Assembly: GCA_003561665.1 (NCBI GenBank)
Contig: PWVY01000200.1
Coordinates: 1 to 8,575 of the forward strand
Reading direction: 5' to 3'
Length of the DNA stretch: 8,575 bases
Source of the DNA: Thermoplasmata archaeon
Lineage (GTDB): Archaea; Thermoplasmatota; SW-10-69-26
This document shows, piece after piece, positions 6,129 through 8,575 of the stretch. How positions within the stretch are numbered: the first letter of the stretch is position 1; the number at the start of each line of letters is the position of its first letter. The notes below the pieces were generated by a model. The model worked only from the letters and a program-made list of their open reading frames with translations, was not told the origin of the DNA and ran no database searches. The position numbers and the translations under genes are program-made.

Positions 6129-7556
6129 ATGCGTAGATTCAAACCATCAACGTGCTCTTGGTTGAGCGTGAAGCGGGTCCTTCCGTTCGTGTTCGCGCTC
6201 TTGCTGCTGGTGCCGGTCTCGAGCACCATCGCTCAGACGACGGATCGCGCTGAGGTCGTGGTGGTGGAGATCGAGGGCACCGTGACGCGGGGCACGTCGA
6301 TGCATGTGGATGCGGGCGTGAGTGAGGCGGAGGAGCGGGGGGTCCCGTTGGTGATCGTGCTGGATACGCCAGGGGGGTTGGTGGATGCTACGTTGGAGAT
6401 TCGGCAATCGGTGGAACGTTCGGAGGTTCCCGTGTTGACGTGGGTTGGTCCGCGGGGGGCGATCTCGCAGAGCGCGGGCACGTTCATCTTCCTGATGGGG
6501 CAGCCGAACGGGATGGCGGAGGGTACGCAGATCGGGAGCGCGGAGCCTGTCGCGGGAGGACCGGGTGGGGGTGGGAACGTGTCCGATAAGACGGTGAACT
6601 TCTTGATCGGTCAGATGCGGGGTATCGCGGATCGGACCGATCGTGATCAGGATGTCGCGGAGCGGTTCATCACGGAGAACTTGAACCTCAACCAGTCGGA
6701 GGCGCTTCGGTTAGGGATGAGTGATACGCACGCGAACTCGTTGCCTACGTTCTTGGATGCGGTGCATGGGGAGGAGGCGATCGCGGGGGATGATGTGGTC
6801 ACCTTGAACACGATGGATGCGAACATCGTGGTCGTTGAACGGGGAGCGGTGGCGGATCTGACAGATTTGATCAGCAATCCGACCATCGTGTTCTTGCTGT
6901 TCCTTGTGGGGTTGTACGGGGTCGTGTTCGGTTTGGCGGCGCCTGGAACGTACGTGGCGGAGACGGTCGGGGCGTTAGCGCTCGTGTTGGCGCTCATCGG
7001 GATGGGGTTGTTCTCGACGAGTTGGGCCGGGATCTTGTTGATCCTGCTAGCGGCGGTGTTCTTCATCGCTGAGCTTTTCACGCCCACGCATGGGTTGTTG
7101 ACGGTTGCAGGCGTGGTCGCGATGATCTTGGGCGCATTGTTTGTGATAGACGAGCCGCTTTTATCTCCGGACTTCTTGACGACGTTCCGTGTGATCGCGA
7201 TCGTTTCAGCCGTTTTGACGGGCATCGCTGTGTTGGTTGCAGTGTGGGTTGCGGTTCGGCAACGGGACGAGCCGGCCACGATGACGATGGAGGGGGAGGT
7301 GGGGAAGGCGACCACGCGGTTGGATCCCACCGGTCAGGTGCACGTGAAGGGTGAGCTCTGGCAGGCGCGCGCGGAGGATCCTCCCATCGAGGAAGGGGCA
7401 ACGGTGCGCGTCACGCATCGGGAAGGATTGAAGATCCGGGTCCGTTCGGATCCTCAAGCGGAGTTCCCTGAACCCGAAGAGGCGGTTGCCGCACCTGGCG
7501 AAGGGAGCCAGGAGGAGGCCGAGGCGTCGAGACGCCAGGGGCCTCGGGAACCTTAG
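6129..7556 (+). CDS. nfeD: NfeD-type membrane serine protease (stomatin operon partner)
   Basis: This 475-residue protein has the full long-form NfeD layout: signal peptide, ClpP-like protease domain, membrane segments, and C-terminal OB domain. The Pyrococcus homologue is a Ser-Lys protease that cleaves the C-terminal region of its partner stomatin. The signal sequence ends near SSTIAQ (about 31-36). VLDTPGG is at 77-83. The nucleophile is Ser115 in ISQSAGT, and the Lys base is Lys154 in SDKTVNFLIGQM, matching the position known from Pyrococcus. Hydrophobic helices lie at about 251-272, 278-296, 299-317, 323-340 and 353-376. The OB domain starts at GEVGKATT (about 389), and a Glu-rich tail ends the protein. 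ATG 6129 is chosen; GTG 6168 would give a tighter signal peptide (KRVLPFVFALLLL) and is a real alternative. The extension to 6072 overlaps the divergent promoter. A stomatin gene lies 438 bases downstream. Confidence 0.92.
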   Translation: MRRFKPSTCSWLSVKRVLPFVFALLLLVPVSSTIAQTTDRAEVVVVEIEGTVTRGTSMHVDAGVSEAEERGVPLVIVLDTPGGLVDATLEIRQSVERSEVPVLTWVGPRGAISQSAGTFIFLMGQPNGMAEGTQIGSAEPVAGGPGGGGNVSDKTVNFLIGQMRGIADRTDRDQDVAERFITENLNLNQSEALRLGMSDTHANSLPTFLDAVHGEEAIAGDDVVTLNTMDANIVVVERGAVADLTDLISNPTIVFLLFLVGLYGVVFGLAAPGTYVAETVGALALVLALIGMGLFSTSWAGILLILLAAVFFIAELFTPTHGLLTVAGVVAMILGALFVIDEPLLSPDFLTTFRVIAIVSAVLTGIAVLVAVWVAVRQRDEPATMTMEGEVGKATTRLDPTGQVHVKGELWQARAEDPPIEEGATVRVTHREGLKIRVRSDPQAEFPEPEEAVAAPGEGSQEEAEASRRQGPREP

Positions 7557-7864
7557 TGGTAGACGCAGACGGTCCCGTCTGCACGGTGATGAGTGTGGTG
7601 TTCACCGGATAGGATGTCCGCGTTCTCAAGTTGCCAAGCGGTGAGTTCGGATTCGTGCATGCACTCGGACTCGTCGTAATCGTCCACGGCCTCGGCTGCA
7701 GCACCAGGGTCTTGGGTGCCGTCATCGGCGAGGCCTACAGCCAACCAAGCGATGCCCGCGATGCCGCCAAGCGCGATGAGGACGGCACCGAACTTCGTGG
7801 TGATCTGGCGGACCTTGGGGTCGTTGATGAACACGTACGTTCTCATGAGCTCCTTGATGTCCAT
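7553..7864 (-). CDS. Small single-span membrane protein with an acidic Cys/His-rich tail
   Basis: I do not recognise this 103-residue protein. It has a short charged N-terminus (1-24), one clear membrane helix (about 25-46, rich in Gly, Ala and Ile), an acidic segment (47-67) and a tail holding Cys68, His70, His89, His90, His92, His93, Cys100 and His103. If the positive-inside rule holds, the tail is outside the cell, where the two cysteines could form a disulphide or the cluster could bind a metal. ATG 7864 is chosen because a TATA-like box lies at the right distance upstream. A second ATG at 7843, preceded by GGAG, is an alternative giving 96 residues. The longer frame back to 8284 is only the antisense of the stomatin gene. 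It is convergent with nfeD, overlapping its stop by four bases, and divergent from the stomatin. Homologues were not searched. Confidence 0.7.
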   Translation of the reverse strand: MDIKELMRTYVFINDPKVRQITTKFGAVLIALGGIAGIAWLAVGLADDGTQDPGAAAEAVDDYDESECMHESELTAWQLENADILSGEHHTHHRADGTVCVYH

Positions 7865-7880
7865 GACGGCACCACTCGTT

Positions 7881-7916
7881 CCTCGCCCTTTGGAGCGTAT
7901 AAGTGTACAGGCGAGG
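7881..7916. repeat. Seven-base inverted repeat around a TATA box, possible operator
   Basis: CCTCGCC (7881-7887) and GGCGAGG (7910-7916) are exact inverted copies separated by 22 bases. The midpoint (7898.5) coincides with the TATA-like box of the small membrane protein gene. The arm centres are 29 bases apart, close to three helical turns, so a dimeric regulator could bind both arms and block the promoter. A hairpin is the alternative reading. No other copy of the arms was noticed nearby. Confidence 0.4.
7896..7903 (-). promoter_or_regulatory. TATA box for the small membrane protein gene
   Basis: On the minus strand this is CTTATACG, close to the archaeal TTTATA-type box. Its centre predicts a start site near 7873, about nine bases before ATG 7864. 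That supports the chosen start and shows the gene has its own promoter rather than reading through from a neighbour. Confidence 0.55.
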
Positions 7917-7963
7917 TCCCGGTCGTGGAAACCCCTTCGATAGCCCATCAAAGGGTCAAACAG

Positions 7964-7972
7964 GTTATGTAC
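7964..7972 (+). promoter_or_regulatory. TATA box for leaderless stomatin gene
   Basis: GTTATGTAC is centred 27 bases before ATG 7995, the classic archaeal spacing for a leaderless transcript. It is preceded by the purine-rich GTCAAACAG, which could serve as the BRE. No Shine-Dalgarno motif precedes the ATG. The stomatin therefore appears to be transcribed independently of nfeD. Confidence 0.5.
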
Positions 7973-7994
7973 CCCATCCGTGGTTGGTGCTTGC

Positions 7995-8575
7995 ATGGGG
8001 TTGAGTTTGTTCCTCGCGTCCGCCGCGTCATGGCTCTTGCAGGTGCCCGGCGAGATGGGTTTCGTCGGTTTGCTTGTGGGGGTCGTGTTGATCTTGTTCT
8101 TGATCAGCGCGATCAAGATCGTGGATGAGTACGAGCGGGGCGTGATCTTCCGGTTAGGTCGCTTGATCGGTGCCAAAGGGCCAGGCCTGTTCTTCATCAT
8201 CCCCTTGATGGACAAGATGGTGAAGGTAGATCTGCGCGTGATTACGCACGATGTCCCGGTGCAGGAGATCATGACCGTGGACAACGTTCCTGCGAGCGTG
8301 AACGCGGTCGTGTATTACCGCGTGCTCGAACCAGAGGATGCGACGGTCGAGGTCGAGAACTACCGGGTGGCAACGAGCCAGATCGCGCAAACGACGCTTC
8401 GAAGCGTTCTGGGGAAGGCCGAGTTGGATGAGTTGCTGGCGGAACGTGAGAAACTCAACGAGGAGCTTCAAATCACCATCGATGAGGCGACGGATCCGTG
8501 GGGGATCAAGGTGTCCATGGTGGAGATCAAGGACGTCGAGCTTCCCCCCGATATGCGTCGCGCCATGGCGCGTCA
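7995..8575 (+). CDS. Stomatin/SPFH-domain membrane protein, N-terminal part (runs off the window)
   Basis: The visible 193 residues form the N-terminal part of a stomatin/prohibitin-family protein, which assembles into large oligomers that organise membrane microdomains and often partners with NfeD proteases. Two hydrophobic stretches at about 4-15 and 22-40 are followed by the SPFH start IKIVDEYERGVIFRLGR (40-56). Then come GPGLFFIIPLMDK (62-74), TVDNVPASVNAVVYYRV (94-110), the conserved QTTLRSVLGKAELDELL (132-148) and DPWGIKVSMVEIKDVELPP (167-185), all diagnostic of slipin-type stomatins. No stop occurs before the window ends; the coiled coil and C-terminal target of NfeD cleavage would lie beyond it. 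ATG 7995 is supported by the TATA-like box 27 bases upstream; ATG 8055 would keep only the second helix. The gene is divergent from the small membrane protein gene. Confidence 0.93.
   Translation, partial: MGLSLFLASAASWLLQVPGEMGFVGLLVGVVLILFLISAIKIVDEYERGVIFRLGRLIGAKGPGLFFIIPLMDKMVKVDLRVITHDVPVQEIMTVDNVPASVNAVVYYRVLEPEDATVEVENYRVATSQIAQTTLRSVLGKAELDELLAEREKLNEELQITIDEATDPWGIKVSMVEIKDVELPPDMRRAMAR

Noticed and set aside
6084..7909. TGTACA hexamer at both 6084-6089 and 7904-7909 as a shared operator
   Set aside because: A six-base palindrome also occurs inside the nadE coding region (813-818), so two promoter copies are weak evidence.
7865..8284. Extension of the small membrane protein gene to 243 residues
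   Set aside because: The added part is the antisense of the stomatin gene and of its promoter region; the TATA-like box and ATG 7864 define a shorter gene.

Overview
The window is a compact stretch of what is most likely an archaeal genome. Reasons: a single-domain diphthine-ammonia ligase (Dph6), which belongs to the diphthamide pathway found only in archaea and eukaryotes; a NAD synthetase without a fused glutaminase; a deaminase of the archaeal DadD/MtaD type; an NfeD serine protease beside a stomatin, as in Pyrococcus; and several starts with a TATA-like box about 26 bases upstream instead of a Shine-Dalgarno site. The DNA is GC-rich and the proteins are not strongly acidic enough for a typical haloarchaeon. 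I cannot place it more precisely; a euryarchaeal or Thermoplasmatota-like lineage is a guess.

Layout, left to right. (1) The 3' end of a rhomboid protease gene with a C-terminal Cys/His ribbon (2-484, +). (2) NAD synthetase nadE (490-1320, -), convergent with the rhomboid and divergent from (3) a nitrilase-superfamily amidohydrolase (1425-2273, +). The nitrilase heads a run with (4) dph6 (2310-2996, +) and (5) a PfkB-family kinase (3049-3990, +). (6) A DadD/MtaD-like adenosine-type deaminase (3987-5300, -) meets the kinase tail to tail and lies just downstream of (7) a membrane-anchored protein of unknown function (5337-6053, -). (8) nfeD (6129-7556, +) is divergent from that gene. (9) A small single-span membrane protein (7553-7864, -) sits between nfeD and (10) a stomatin/SPFH gene that runs off the right edge (7995-8575, +). 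No RNA genes, CRISPR arrays or insertion sequences were seen. The longest non-coding stretch is the 130-base divergent region at 7865-7994.

Two functional themes appear. The centre is nucleotide and ammonia chemistry: NadE and Dph6 are PP-loop ATP enzymes that consume ammonia, while the nitrilase and the deaminase release it. Diphthamide synthesis also makes the MTA and SAH that a DadD-type enzyme can deaminate. The two ends are membrane protein quality control: rhomboid, NfeD and stomatin, together with two uncharacterised membrane proteins.

The most unusual signal is a strong, regional strand asymmetry. The + strand is G-rich up to about 1430, very C-rich to about 4600, then G-rich again. 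The second flip falls inside the intact deaminase gene, so the asymmetry does not follow gene direction. Other points are three convergent junctions with 4-, 4- and -5-base overlaps and no terminator space, an inverted repeat centred on a TATA box, and a stomatin/NfeD pair split by an opposite-strand gene.
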